Shown here: piece by piece, positions 1 to 9,195 of the stretch
Layout: each line of letters opens with the position of its first letter
Position numbering within the stretch: the stretch's first letter is position 1
Assembly (NCBI GenBank): GCA_015039465.1
Contig: MU129983.1
Location: 25,427 to 54,075 of the forward strand
Length of the DNA stretch: 28,649 bases
Origin: Phlegmacium glaucopus
Taxonomy: Eukaryota; Basidiomycota; Agaricomycetes; Agaricales; Cortinariaceae
Direction of reading: 5' to 3'
Program-made: the position numbers and the translations under genes
Notes under the pieces: generated by a model
Seen by the model: only the letters and a program-made list of their open reading frames with translations
Databases searched by the model: none
What the model was told of the DNA's origin: nothing

Positions 1-1195
1 GGAGCCGATATCACAGAAGCGACACTTGCGGCTTTCGATAACGCCCTTGCAAAGTTCTATACCCATCGTGAAATCTTCCAACGTTCAGGTGTTCGCCCAG
101 ATGGATTTTCTCTTCCCCGCCAACATGCTCTCTCCCACTATCGCCATCTCATACAAGAATTTGGCGCTCCAGGAGGGATATGCTCATCTATTACCGAATC
201 CCGTCATATTACAGCTGTTAAGAAACCCTGGCGACGTTCCAACCGCTACAAAGCCCTCGGCCAGATGCTTTTAATCAATCAACGTTTGGATAAGCTTGGG
301 GCCGCGCGTGTTGATTTTGTCGATCGACGAATGGTTCCACCTTCGGATTTTCAACCTCAAAAGATTTCCACTGCTCACAGGAGTCGGAATAGAGACGACA
401 ACAGGGAGGATTCAGACTTTGAAATTGATGAAGACACTCAAAGTGGCACAGAAATGGTTGAAGGAAATGTTGTCCTCGCCCGCACTCGCAGTATGTCTTT
501 TTATTTGGGTTTTAAAAAAAACATTCCTCATAAGTGGACTAGTTCGAAACTATCCGAGATACCTTGAAGATCTGGCAGTGCATATTCAGCAGCCCCGGCT
601 GACGGAACTCACACGTCGATTCCTTTTCGAACAACTGCATCCCAATACATCAGCTGATGGTGTCGAGCTTGAGGATTGCCCGAAAATCACAAGCAAAATT
701 TCGGTTTTCCACTCGGCGGTTGCAACTTTTTTTGCGCCAAGTGACAAATGTGGCCTCCGTGGTATGTGTCGTGAACGTATTCGGTCCTGCCCCTTGTGGT
801 GGAAAAAAGCTCCTAGGCGGGATTGTGCTTTGGTGGTGGAAAATGAGGAAAGGCCTGGAATGAAAGGGATGAACATCGTGCGAGTTCAATTATTTTTTTC
901 TTTCCACCACAATGAAAAGACGTATCCCTGTGCTCTGGTTGAGTGGTTCTCAACTGTAGGTTGGTCTCGCGATTCCACTACAGACATGTGGAAAGTACGA
1001 CCAGACATTCAACGAAATGGGCGCTTACTTTCCGTGATTCATCTTGATGCATTCTTACGGGGTGTTCATCTGCTCCCAGTCTTTGGTTCGGAATTCCTCC
1101 CAATTAATTTTCATTACACACAATCTCTCGATGCCTTTCAAGCATATTATGTTAACCATTTCGCAGATCATCACTCACATGAAATTATATTTTAG
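1..1195 (+). CDS. Plavaka-like transposase, C-terminal part (5' end outside the window), one intron
   Basis: Frame 1 is open from the first base to 490. A 52-bp intron at 491-542 (GTATGT donor, ACTAG acceptor, phase 1) joins it to the frame that runs to the TAG at 1193-1195. The joined product has about 380 residues and the N-terminus lies outside the window. Seen: stretches such as SITESRHITAVKKPWRRSNR, an acidic linker, a segment with FHSAVATFFAPSD, and a C-terminal block ending LDAFQAYYVN...DHHSHE. From family knowledge, this is the conserved C-terminal half of Plavaka-type transposases, CACTA-related cut-and-paste elements common in Agaricomycetes, which bind element ends and cut DNA in the nucleus. 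The catalytic core would be upstream. Unspliced, the first frame stops soon after the donor site, which supports the intron. The copy may be intact or truncated upstream. Confidence 0.8.
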
Positions 1196-1504
1196 TAAAT
1201 TGTAGACTACATTGGATTGTACATTAAAATTTTACTAGTATGTGATTTGTTTCTTCTCAATGATAAAAAAAGTGAACTTAGTGCAAATTGTACGGTGCTG
1301 AGAGTGGTTATGTAGTTGAATTACTAATGTCACATTGTCGCAATTGAGCTAGTAAAACTGAATACTGAACTAGAAAGCACTAGAATTTTTTAACACCTCT
1401 GGCTCTAGTACATCTAGCCTGCCTAGTGGTTTCTATTGTTTGTATTGATTCTATGGGGATGCTATTTTCCTGATGTGCTAGTAAATCAACTGCGGGTGAC
1501 TTAA
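1196..1504. other. AT-rich 3' flank of the transposase gene, no gene seen
   Basis: No coding frame is supported here. It contains scattered CTAG/CACTAG motifs: CACTAG near 1378 and CTAGTG near 1419. These could be terminal or subterminal motifs of the Plavaka/CACTA-type element, since such elements end in CACTA/TAGTG. The other terminus is outside the window, so the boundary cannot be tested. Confidence 0.3.
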
Positions 1505-1655
1505 TCAACTGACCGGCAAATCCCGGGACACCCGTCAAACCCATGTCACGGGTACGGGTTAGGCAGGGGTTACAAAGTTGCAACCCGTGCCTGTGCCCGT
1601 GCCCGCAGGCGCCCGTGGTACCAACCCGTATGGGTTTGTAAACCCGTGACATTCC
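1505..1655. repeat. GC-rich patch of inverted CCCGT/ACGGG motifs (MITE-like)
   Basis: About ten copies of CCCGT or its complement ACGGG are packed into 150 bp. An inverted pair of ATGTCACGGGT-type ends lies at about 1541 and 1641-1651. The density is far above that of the flanks and resembles the subterminal motif clusters of small non-autonomous DNA transposons. I could not find a convincing TSD, so the class and the limits are open. Confidence 0.4.
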
Positions 1656-1860
1656 CTATTCTGAACTTGAAGACGGTCTCGAAGATGATGATGAACTGCC
1701 ACTGCCAGACTTTGATGAGCTCGAGGTGGAATCTCCAACACTAACAAGGCTTGAGGAGGTTGATGTGGCCCTTGACATGGATAAACTGGATCTAGGGATA
1801 GAACTTGAGGAAGAGGATGGGTTTGATTCAGACAGAGACGAGGTTGATGAGGATTTCTGA
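1642..1860 (+). pseudogene. acidic C-terminal coding remnant, unknown protein
   Basis: An open frame of 72 codons with no start codon ends at TGA 1858-1860. Its composition is protein-like and very acidic (runs such as ELEDGLEDDDELPLPDFDEL, ending DEVDEDF). It directly abuts the GC-rich motif patch, which may have cut off its upstream part. Acidic tails like this occur at the ends of many transposon proteins, but no domain is visible and I do not assign a function. Confidence 0.3.
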
Positions 1861-2970
1861 TCTAAGTTGCACGGACCAAATGTGATGACAACGGAGTAAA
1901 ACAGAAATTTTGGAAAAAAAGTTGTATACTCTTTATCACTCAAAATTGAAATGCAAAAAGAAAACATATATTCAATTTTAGGTGTTTTTTTTGACCTTGA
2001 AGTCATTTTTTGACAGTGACCACCTCTGAATTGGTGGGGAAAAATCTCACCTGCCAAAAGGGTGATGAGAACACCCAGTCCGCTTGCGAGCTTGCTCCTT
2101 CCAAAGTCATGTGCTTGTCATAAGAGTGACAATCCAAATAGAGCTCGCGAGTGTGACAGGCTTGAGAGTCTAATGTCCGATGTTATGTGGATGGGAATGA
2201 GCAAGGAATGAGACTAAAAAAAACTGCTGCAAACAAAGTGTGCCATAGATGGAAATTTGAAATTTGAACCTTCACTTTGGTTCAGTATTGTTTGACAAAT
2301 CAAAGTCATGGACATTGGACACTGTAGTACTTAATCTGATTCTCATGTGCAATCTGAAATGACTTCTTTCAGTGGCAGGGTTGCACACAATAAGATGGAA
2401 AAAGTCCAACAACTACATAATGTATCCCCTCACTGTCCTCTTCACATTGAACTTTTGGTGAGATTCCTGCTGTCAATGTATTTTGAGAAGGCGAGCTGAC
2501 AGGTGAGAATCAAGAACTTGTCTGACAGGAATCCACAGGATTGATATTAGTGTTACCAAAGTTTAGTTCAGTTTGGTTCTTCAACCACTTTTGAAGAACT
2601 GAGAACCTAACCAGAAGGGTTCCTCACTGAACCGAACTGGAACTGGAACCAGAACCGATAGAACCAGTTCTAGAACTGGTTTGAACTGTCAAACCGATAA
2701 AAAATCCTATCACATTCAATATGATGGCCCCTACTGGTTTTAATAAGCTACTAACATTAACTATATTGATGGGATACAAAAAATAAGCCCTGTGAAGGGG
2801 ATTAGACAATGCATCACTTGTACAATCTCCACCTCTGATAACACCAACTGAAGGCCACCTTCAACCAACACCTACTACTTTCCCTCAATGTTGTTGGTCT
2901 CTGGTCCTATCTGTAGCACAAGAAGAGCAGAGAGGAGGCAGCAGCAGACCACCTTGGACATGGTGCAAGG
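1861..2970. other. no gene recognised; AACCG/GGTTC motif cluster at about 2553-2700
   Basis: Nothing coding is convincing in this 1.1 kb. Between about 2553 and 2700 there is a dense cluster of GAACC/GGTTC and AACTGG/CCAGTT motifs in both orientations, beginning near a TAGTG. This looks like the interior of a small hAT-type MITE. No TSD was identified. Confidence 0.3.
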
Positions 2971-3453
2971 TCAAAAGTGGAACAATGCATGGATCAGACA
3001 AACAAGGCCAGAGGTAGATACAGACCTGGTGATGGGCTTGGAGAGCATCCAAGTCTCGTCTGATAGCTGTGGTGCTTCAACCATAGTCGGTCTTCCTGGG
3101 TGCATGTTCCGATCCGCTACAAGTTCACGAAACAAGTTTGGTGCAAGGTGACCAAGAGGAATTTCACTAGTAAAGAGCTAAGAGAGTTATCAATCATATG
3201 TAAAATTTCCACAGTTCAACCATAGTACCTTGTACATCGTCATTGCAAAGGCAAGGAAATCATAACTTTTCTCCTTTAAAAAGCTTGGGTGCCATCCAGT
3301 TTGGGCTACCGACAAAAGTACATGAGCTGCTAATGGAATGACTGTTGACGTCAGCCTTGATTTTGAGTTTGTGCCAATTCCAGCAGCTGGAACACTTACA
3401 GGAGCAAGATCATCAATTGCCAAAGTAGAAACCGAGGTAGATGGGTAGTCTGA
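2971..3453 (-). pseudogene. protein kinase-like (TKL type) C-lobe fragment, one intron
   Basis: On the minus strand a frame open from 3453 to 3229 can be joined across a 51-bp intron (3178-3228; GTACTA donor, GATAACTC branch-like site, CTCTTAG acceptor, phase 0) to a frame ending at TGA 2971-2973. The product carries blocks FLKEKSYDFLAFAMTMYK, then LFTSEIPLGHLAP, then ADRNMHPGRP and EAPQLSDETWML. From family knowledge these match kinase subdomains VIII-X of fungal tyrosine-kinase-like kinases (DVYAFAMTMYE-type, P-x-G, RP, then L-x-D-x-x-W). The expected W-x-APE has decayed and the final CW...RP segment appears frameshifted, so I read it as a broken copy. The older solo LTR lies just upstream of it (TSD TGCTC), and a possible upstream stretch continues at 16615-16678. 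The kinase assignment rests on motif memory only. Confidence 0.45.
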
Positions 3454-3505
3454 TCAATAATGATTGTTAAATGCTTGAGGATGTGATAGGTGAAGTGTAA
3501 TGCTC

Positions 3506-3811
3506 TGTTAAGTTTGAAAACTCTATTCCGGAGTATCGGACAGAGTTTGATCAGAACGGAACCATGGAACAGAAAAGGACTTTAGCCTCAGCGTATGTGC
3601 TGTGCTACCCTAAACCTTTGTGTCCTAATTTTGGAGTAAGAATGGAACAGAGTGGAACTGGAAGTTGCAGGAACTTAGAGGAAGAATAGGAGGAGGAAAC
3701 TAAGTTGATATTCGAACTGAGGAATACATACAAGTTTTGAGTACTTAAATAATAAAAGGAATAGCAACTGAAATATAAAAGATAAATATAGAGTGCTGTG
3801 TTCTGCTCCTG
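3506..3811 (-). mobile_element. older solo LTR, left part (split by element A)
   Basis: Begins TGTTAAG and is closely similar to the 572-bp LTR of element B. It is interrupted at 3811 by element A and resumes at 16348. The two parts add up to about 573 bp, with TGTTA...TAACA ends and a 5-bp TSD, TGCTC, at 3501-3505 and 16615-16619. No internal element sequence remains between these TSDs apart from element A, so this is a solo LTR of the B-type subfamily that served as the target of A. Confidence 0.88.
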
Positions 3812-4391
3812 TGTTAAGTTTAAAACAAGGAAGTCACGTCGGAGTTACTCCAGAACGGACGGAACCGGAACCGGAACAGTAAGCGGAAAGGACGTTGGCC
3901 TCAGCATGTGTGCTGTGCCACCCAGCTCCTAAGGTGTCCTGATTTTGGAACGGAAGAAGAAGTAATAAGATGGAAGACCTCAGTGACTTAGAGGACAAAC
4001 AAGAGGAGGAAACAAAGTTGATATTCGAACTGAGGGAAAACATACAAGTTTCAAGTACTTAAATAAATAAAGGAATAGCAACCGAAATATAAAAGATAAA
4101 TATAAGTGCTGTGTTCTGCTCCTGGGAAGGTCCTGCATTCTTGGGTGAATAATCCATGGCGGGTATGCTGACTGATGGTGGGAAGGATGATGACAAAGAA
4201 TAGTGGTAGTGGCGAAGAAGTGGTAACGGGTTTGGAGTATAGATGGAGGAACCGGAATGACACGGAAAAGTCTCGGAGTTGAACATAGGAAGAGTAGTTC
4301 AGGATATAAGGGAAGGCACTGTACGGAGTACGGACTACCGGAAACAACTCTGACGGAGCCAGACCGGAGTAACGTATAACGGAATGTAACA
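3812..4391 (-). repeat. 3' LTR of element A
   Basis: 580 bp with TGTTA...TAACA ends. It matches 15763-16342 along its full length with no indel. The differences form 15 sites, each explicable as a CpG that has become TpG or CpA in one LTR, or as different products in the two. TATA-like stretches (TTTATATTT, TTATTTATTTAAG) lie in the middle when read in the element sense. A short purine tract, GACAGAGAGG, precedes it in the element sense and is the only polypurine-tract candidate. Confidence 0.95.
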
Positions 4392-4424
4392 GTACCTCTC
4401 TGTCAAGGCCGAGACCCTCGAGGC

Positions 4425-4460
4425 CACGTGATGGTCCGTGCGAGGCTGACGTGGTATAAA
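4425..4460 (+). promoter_or_regulatory. core promoter of the antisense accessory gene (CACGTG and TATAAA)
   Basis: A TATAAA box at 4455-4460 lies 75 bp upstream of the ATG at 4535, with a palindromic CACGTG (E-box type) at 4425-4430. Both lie just inside the 3' LTR of element A, on the strand opposite to gag-pol, which suggests the gene has its own promoter and does not depend on the LTR. Position and motif are seen; activity is inferred. Confidence 0.55.
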
Positions 4461-4534
4461 GGCCGTCGAAGACTGGTGGTGATTCTTCACTTCGGATAAC
4501 TACCAAAACCCCCATCCTCTAAAACAAGAACATT

Positions 4535-5552
4535 ATGAACTCCAACAACAAAGCTGGCCCCTCCCTGCCTCCTGCTTCGCAACGAGCTCGGCTCGAAGAA
4601 GCACGGGAGCGTCGACGGAAAGAACGGGAGGAGGAGGAGAAGCGAGAAGAAGCCGAGATTGAGGAGGCTTGGAGGCTGGAGGAGGAGGAGGAGGAGAGAT
4701 GGAGGGTAGAAGTGGAGAGACAGAGGGTAGAGGCGGAGAAACGGAGAGTAGAGGCAGAAAAGAGGAAAAACGAAGAGTTGCAACGGAGGCAGCAGGAAGA
4801 GGAGCAGAGGAAGAGAAAGGCGGAGGCAATCACGGTTGACGACGACGATGATGAAGAAGAGGAAGAAAATGGAATGGAGCCAGGGCCGAGTGCCCCAAAA
4901 AAGAGAGAAACAAATGAAAAAGTAAGTGGTTCAAAAAAACAGGAATGAAAGAAAACTAACGGAAAACACATAGGAGGTCTATCAGACCAAGACGAAGAAA
5001 AACCTGGCGTGCAGCTGGTGTGACGATGCACACGAGGTGTGCTACAAAAAGAGCAGCGGGCCAGGGTGCTGGCGCTGCTACCAACGCAAGATCACGTGTA
5101 GTTTGGTCGGAGGGAAACGGAAGACGAGGGAGCGGACGGAGGAACAGAGCAGAAGGGTGGATAAGGGGAAAAAGAAGGAGACAGCGCCAGAGGTGGACGG
5201 GACAGACTTGTTGATAGAGGGGTTAGAGATGATTGGCAGATTGTTGAGGAAGATGGTGGAGACGCAGGAGGGGATCAAGTATGCGATGGAAGTACGGATG
5301 AGGCGGGAGATAGAAAGGGAGAAACGGGAAATAGAGAAAGATAGATGGGAAGAAGAAAGGAGAGAAGAGGAGAGAAAATGGAGAGATGCGACAAAAGTGG
5401 AGAAGGGTGTGGAGACGGAGATCCAAGAGGAGACGGAAAAAGAGGAGTTGGATGATGGGGACGAGTCGGAGGTGGAAGGAGGGTTGGAAACGGAGACGGA
5501 GAGGGTGGAAGGAGTGGAGGAAGAGAGGATAGAAGAAGTAGAAAAACAATAG
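4535..5552 (+). CDS. antisense accessory gene of the chromovirus: coiled-coil protein with a Zn2Cys6-spaced cysteine cluster, one intron
   Basis: Exon 1 is 4535-4921 (129 codons). A 52-bp phase-0 intron follows at 4922-4973 (GTAAGT donor, ACTAAC branch site, ACATAG acceptor). Exon 2 is 4974-5552, for about 321 aa in all. Residues about 17-100 are a highly charged E/R/K helix (coiled-coil type), followed by a poly-acidic patch. Residues 142-171 hold six cysteines spaced C-x2-C-x6-C-x8-C-x2-C-x6-C, which fits the fungal Zn2Cys6 cluster spacing. Residues about 200-310 form a second charged helix. The gene has TATAAA upstream and AATAAA at 5553-5558 just after the stop, and it converges with the pol 3' end (5715). 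Element B keeps the end of the same gene in the same antisense position, so it belongs to the element. The domain could bind DNA or act as a dimerising scaffold. No homologue was searched. Confidence 0.72.
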
Positions 5553-5558
5553 AATAAA
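5553..5558 (+). terminator. AATAAA polyadenylation signal of the antisense gene
   Basis: AATAAA begins immediately after the TAG stop of the antisense gene and is followed by a T-rich stretch (about 5573-5625). The distance to the convergent pol stop is about 160 bp. Confidence 0.45.
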
Positions 5559-5714
5559 GAATCAACTGTATATATTTTTTCTTGTTATTTTTTTGTTTTG
5601 TTTATGTTTTCTTGACTTTGTTTTGTGAAACAGAAGAATAAGATAATGGAAAGGAATAGAATGGAAAAGAAATGGAAAGGAATGGAAAAAGCAAGGAAAG
5701 AGACGGAAAAGGAA

Positions 5715-7391
5715 TCAAGAGAGCGGAAGAGGTCCGGGTTTAGTCGGATAGCTCTGATGGAAATCAGCAACAAGTTCGGATGCATGTCCTAATTCATTAG
5801 CTGGTAACCAGGAAGTCTCTTCGTTGGTACCTTCATAGCCAGACCACTTGACTAGGTACAGAAGTTTGCATACACGTCGTCTGTTGTCCAATTTAGAGTC
5901 CAAAATTTCGGAGACCTCGAATTCCTGCTCTCCGTCAATGACGACCGGAGGAGGCGGAGGTTGAGTACGATCCGGAATAGTGTTTGGAACGGAGGGCTCT
6001 AGCATGGAAACATGGAAGACGGGATGGACAGCACACATATTGTCGGGAAGACGAAGGGTCCAGGACAAAGGACCTGCCTGAGCGATAATCTCATACGGAC
6101 CAAGATACTTCTCGGAGAGTTTCTTTGAAGGTCTGGTCGTACGGAAGAATTGTGCTCTGACAAAGGCTTGATCTCCAACCTTGAAGTCCGGAGGAGGAAT
6201 CCAATGCTTGTCCACGGAACATTGGTATTGTTCCTGGGAAGTAAGGATAGCTTTTCGGAGTTCCTTGTGCAGTTTGTTAAGGTCCATAACGTACTTGTGA
6301 GCACGGGAGGAGATGAGGTTGTACTCCAGATGGATAGTGATAGCCAGATGGTAGCCTTTGTTGGCGAAGAACGGAGATACACCGGTAGTGGCACTCGGAG
6401 TATTGTTGTAGGAGAATTCAGCTAACGGGAGAAGTGAACTCCAGTTGTCTTGCTGATAATTGCAGTAGATGCAGATGTATTGTTCCAGGTCTGGTTGACG
6501 TGTTCCGTTTGTCCGTCACCTTCCGGGTGGTATCTGGAGGTGAAGTGCAGCTTCATGTCGAGGGCTTTTCCGAGGGATCTGAAGAAGTGAGATACAAACT
6601 CGGAACCGCGATCGGAAGTTACATGGGACGGAACACCGTGCTTGGAAAACATGTGGATGACAAATAGTTCAGCAAGTTGAGCGGAAGTGATGGTGTCGTA
6701 TGTGGGGATGAAAATGGATTGTTTCGTGAATCGGTCTACTATGACTAAGACCGCAGTGAAACCTTCGGAGTCCAGAAGGTGTTCAATGAAATCCATGGAG
6801 ATGGAGTCCCAAGGACGGGATGGAACAGGGAGTTGTCGGAGTAAGCCGTATGGTTTATGACATTTGGCTTTGGACCAAGAACAGGTGGTGCAAGTCCTAC
6901 AATAATCAGTGACAAAAACACGGATACTGGGCCAAGTGTACTCTCGACGGATAACCGCAAGAGTCCTATTGACACCAAAATGTCCGGAGACAGGATGGTC
7001 ATGATAATAACAAAGGACACGGAGACGAAGATCTCCGGAATCTGGAACATAGATCCGTTGATCAATCCGGATGAATCCAGAAGAGTCCTTAGACCATCTA
7101 GCATACTTTGGATTGTCTAGATCCGATAAGTAGGACTGTGCAAGGGGGTCCGTAGAAAGAGCGGAAAGGATCCCCTTGTTGAGCTCTTCGACATCCATGG
7201 TAAAGATACCACGGAGTACGGTAGGAAGTAATGAAGTAGCTCAGAGTGAAGCGGAAAGTTGTTTGGAAGAAAAGATAGGTTTAAAATTGTGTGGATTGAC
7301 TTCACCGTAATCTTTCCCTCCCTCCTTGAGATAGAGGTCAGGACGACGAGTCAGCGTGTCCGGCTTTGTTCCGAGACGGCCTGGGCAAAAT
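5715..7391 (-). pseudogene. element A pol, 3' part: integrase and chromodomain
   Basis: Read on the minus strand. The integrase shows an HHCC zinc module (HPVSGH ... DYCRTCTTC), then catalytic-core motifs SMDFIEHL, TSDRGSEF and GQTEHVNQ, which supply the D-D-E triad. All three acidic residues are present. After a 1-bp deletion near 6487 (GACCTGG where B has ACCTTGG) the frame continues at 5715-6487 with an SH3-like domain (LGPYEIIAQAGPLSW) and a C-terminal chromodomain (VCKLLYLVKWSGYEGTNEET). Chromodomains of this type target integration to modified histones. A TGA at 7241-7243 replaces a CGA seen in element B. The segment starts where the TIR element at 7392 interrupts the RNase H-integrase linker. 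It is broken by one stop and one frameshift. Confidence 0.9.
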
Positions 7392-7886
7392 TGTGTACTT
7401 TACAGTCCCCCACGTTGTCTGGCTGGAGTCCGGCGGACTGCCAAAAGTCCGGCGGACTCCACTAAAATTCTGGTAAAAGTCCGGTGAGAGTCCGGTGAGA
7501 GTCCGGTCAGAGTCCGGTGAAAGTAGAAAAATGCCTGGACTGTATGTCTGGTCACAGTCCGCCGGACTTTTGATAGAATTTAGGGTTATATTTATATTTA
7601 GAGGTTAGGCTTAGGGTTATATTTAGATTTAGGGCTTAGGATTAATATTTAGGGATGGGGATATTTTCTGTCCGTGCGGTAGCGCGTTCTTAGGTTAGGA
7701 GGGGATACAGGCATGTTTTGTACTTCCACCGGACTTCCGCCGGACTTCCACCGGACTTCCACCGGACTTCCACCGGACTTCCACCGGACTCTGACCGGAC
7801 TCTGACCAGACTTCTCTGGAGTCCGGTGGAGTCCGGTCAGTCCGGTGGAATTCCAGCCAGACAATGTGGGGGAGTGTAAAGTCCTC
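7392..7886. mobile_element. TIR element with inverted GTCCGG arrays, copy in A
   Basis: 495 bp inserted in pol, flanked by GCAAAAT at 7385-7391 and 7887-7893 (7-bp TSD, or 8 bp with one mismatch). The ends are inverted repeats of about 30 bp, with ACTTTACA(G/C)TCCCCCAC and TTGTCTGGCTGGA conserved. Inside, tandem 10-11-bp units built on GTCCGGTGAGA lie near the left end and the reverse-orientation unit (CTTCCACCGGA) near the right end. They surround a core rich in TTAGGG-like words. There is no coding capacity. A second copy in opposite orientation begins at 28330. The superfamily is uncertain. Confidence 0.82.
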
Positions 7887-8174
7887 GCAAAATCTGATAA
7901 CCATGTTGAATGCGGAAAGGTACTCGGACCACCAGGCTTGATGCCGGGATAAGATTTTGGTGGTCGCAAAGTACTCTAGATTTTTATGGTCAGTAACCAC
8001 ATCAATTGGGAAACTAGCACCTTCAAGGTAGTGACGCCAAGCTTTGAAAGCTTTGAAAATGGCAAGGAGTTCCTTATCGTGAACGTCGTAATTCAATTCT
8101 GCACCGGAAAAGGTACGAGAACGATACGCGACGGGATGGATTTCTCCATCGGAATCACGGATGGAAAGGATAGC
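7887..8174 (-). pseudogene. element A RNase H domain, main part
   Basis: The minus-strand frame carries ILSIRDSDGEIHPVAYRSRT, then [15 protein letters not shown] and [12 protein letters not shown]: the Ty3-type RNase H core with its catalytic E and D residues. It removes the RNA template during reverse transcription. The first catalytic region (ETDASDYAL) is cut away by the solo LTR at 8175-8586 and continues at 8592-8641. Confidence 0.88.
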
Positions 8175-8586
8175 TGTTAGGGGACACCCGACTTTAACCC
8201 AAACCTCAACTCTAGAATCATACACCCCACCTTTCCGACGACCTCCGACCTTCCGTCCAACTCCGCTTCCGTCACCGGTTGACTCCGGAATCCCGTAGTT
8301 CCACTCCGACTCCGGTCCTCCGATTCACTCCGTCTTTTATTTCTATTTTTCATATCGCACCACTTCTTATTTAATTAATTAATTATTATTGTATCATTCC
8401 TTTATTTATTTTATATCTCTGTTATGTCCATATTAGTACTTAAACACCCCCAGCCTAGCAGGGATCCCCATCCTTTCCTCTTTGGATCCCCTGCTAGGTA
8501 AGTCACTTGTAGATATCTTTCTGAAATATTATTAACTTTGGATCCCCTGCTAGCTTGACTAAGTCAGCGTCACAGTTGCCCTAACA
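8175..8586 (-). mobile_element. solo LTR, family C (copy 1 of 3)
   Basis: 412 bp, TGTTAG...CTAACA, with 5-bp TSD ATAGC at 8170-8174 and 8587-8591. Two similar copies in plus orientation lie at 17772-18184 and 27540-27952, each with a different TSD. It contains the CTAGCAGGGGATCC repeats, two direct and one inverted. At several sites this copy keeps CpG where the others have TpG or CpA, so it is probably closest to the ancestral sequence. Confidence 0.93.
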
Positions 8587-8649
8587 ATAGCTGCTAAAGC
8601 ATAGTCGGATGCGTCAGTTTCCACAATGATAGGACAGTTAGGCTTCCAG
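8587..8649 (-). pseudogene. element A RNase H N-terminal sliver
   Basis: Codes on the minus strand for NCPIIVETDASDYALA, the start of RNase H including its first catalytic Asp. It is isolated between the solo LTR (ends 8586) and the MITE (starts 8650). Flanking TSD bases are included. Confidence 0.85.
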
Positions 8650-9195
8650 TAGTGATGGTCAAGGGTAACCCTGGGGTGGAATTAGGCTGACCCTTACCCT
8701 TACCCTCCAAAAACCCTTACCCTTGGCTGAGGGTAAGGGTTTTGGAGGGTAAGGGTAAGGGTTTCTGAGGGGTTGGAGGGTAAGAAACCCCAGCAGGGTT
8801 TAGTGCAAGGGTTTGGTCCAAATCCTTCCTCAAGCTTTGTAATCCAAAGGAGCCTTCAAAGTAGCTATTATTTAAAACATGTTCAGGGTGTTAAAGGTGT
8901 TTAGCAATAGATTTTAAATGAAATAGAGAGGGTTTGACTAGTATTTTAAGCTACTGATTGTTGTGAAAGCAGTGAGGCCTCTTTAGATTGCTTTTTCTCT
9001 GATTTAAAGTCAATTTTATAGATACACAACAGTTAGATCACTCTGATATCAGAGAAATAAAAATTCCCACAAATACCCTGACCCCTCCAGAAGGGTAAGG
9101 GTTTTTCAAGGGTCAAAAAATCTGTACCCTGACCCTGACCCTCCTTACCCTTACCCTTGTACCCCAGGGGTTTCCCAAACCTCTGCCCATCACTA
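8650..9195. mobile_element. hAT-like MITE with TTACCC/GGGTAA arrays
   Basis: 546 bp with 8-bp TSD GCTTCCAG (8642-8649 and 9196-9203) and TIRs TAGTGATGG(T/G)C. An 8-bp TSD and a TAGNG start are hallmarks of the hAT superfamily. Both subterminal regions are packed with CCCTTA/TAAGGG words in both orientations, including a hairpin with 16-bp arms around 8708-8746 (CCAAAAACCCTTACCCT with its near-complement). There is no open reading frame of note, so it is non-autonomous. Confidence 0.9.

Noticed and set aside
1378..1424. CACTAG...CTAGTG pair as the exact end of the Plavaka element
   Set aside because: The left end is outside the window and no 3-bp TSD can be tested.
3020..3160. tRNA-like stretch with a GTTC-type box
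   Set aside because: No cloverleaf can be drawn. The minus strand reads as the kinase-like frame instead.
4051..4515. Frames of 75-190 codons inside the LTRs (also 15931-16508)
   Set aside because: They lie in LTR sequence, recur with every LTR copy, and show no domain or conserved start.
4519..5031. Long minus-strand Ser/Phe-rich frames opposite the antisense gene
   Set aside because: They mirror the E/R/K codon bias of the plus-strand gene (GAG/GAA read backwards) and lack splice or promoter logic.
7570..7680. TTAGGG-like words, and TTACCC words at 8680-9160, as telomere remnants
   Set aside because: They are bounded by TIRs and TSDs of small transposons and are interspersed, not head-to-tail telomeric arrays.
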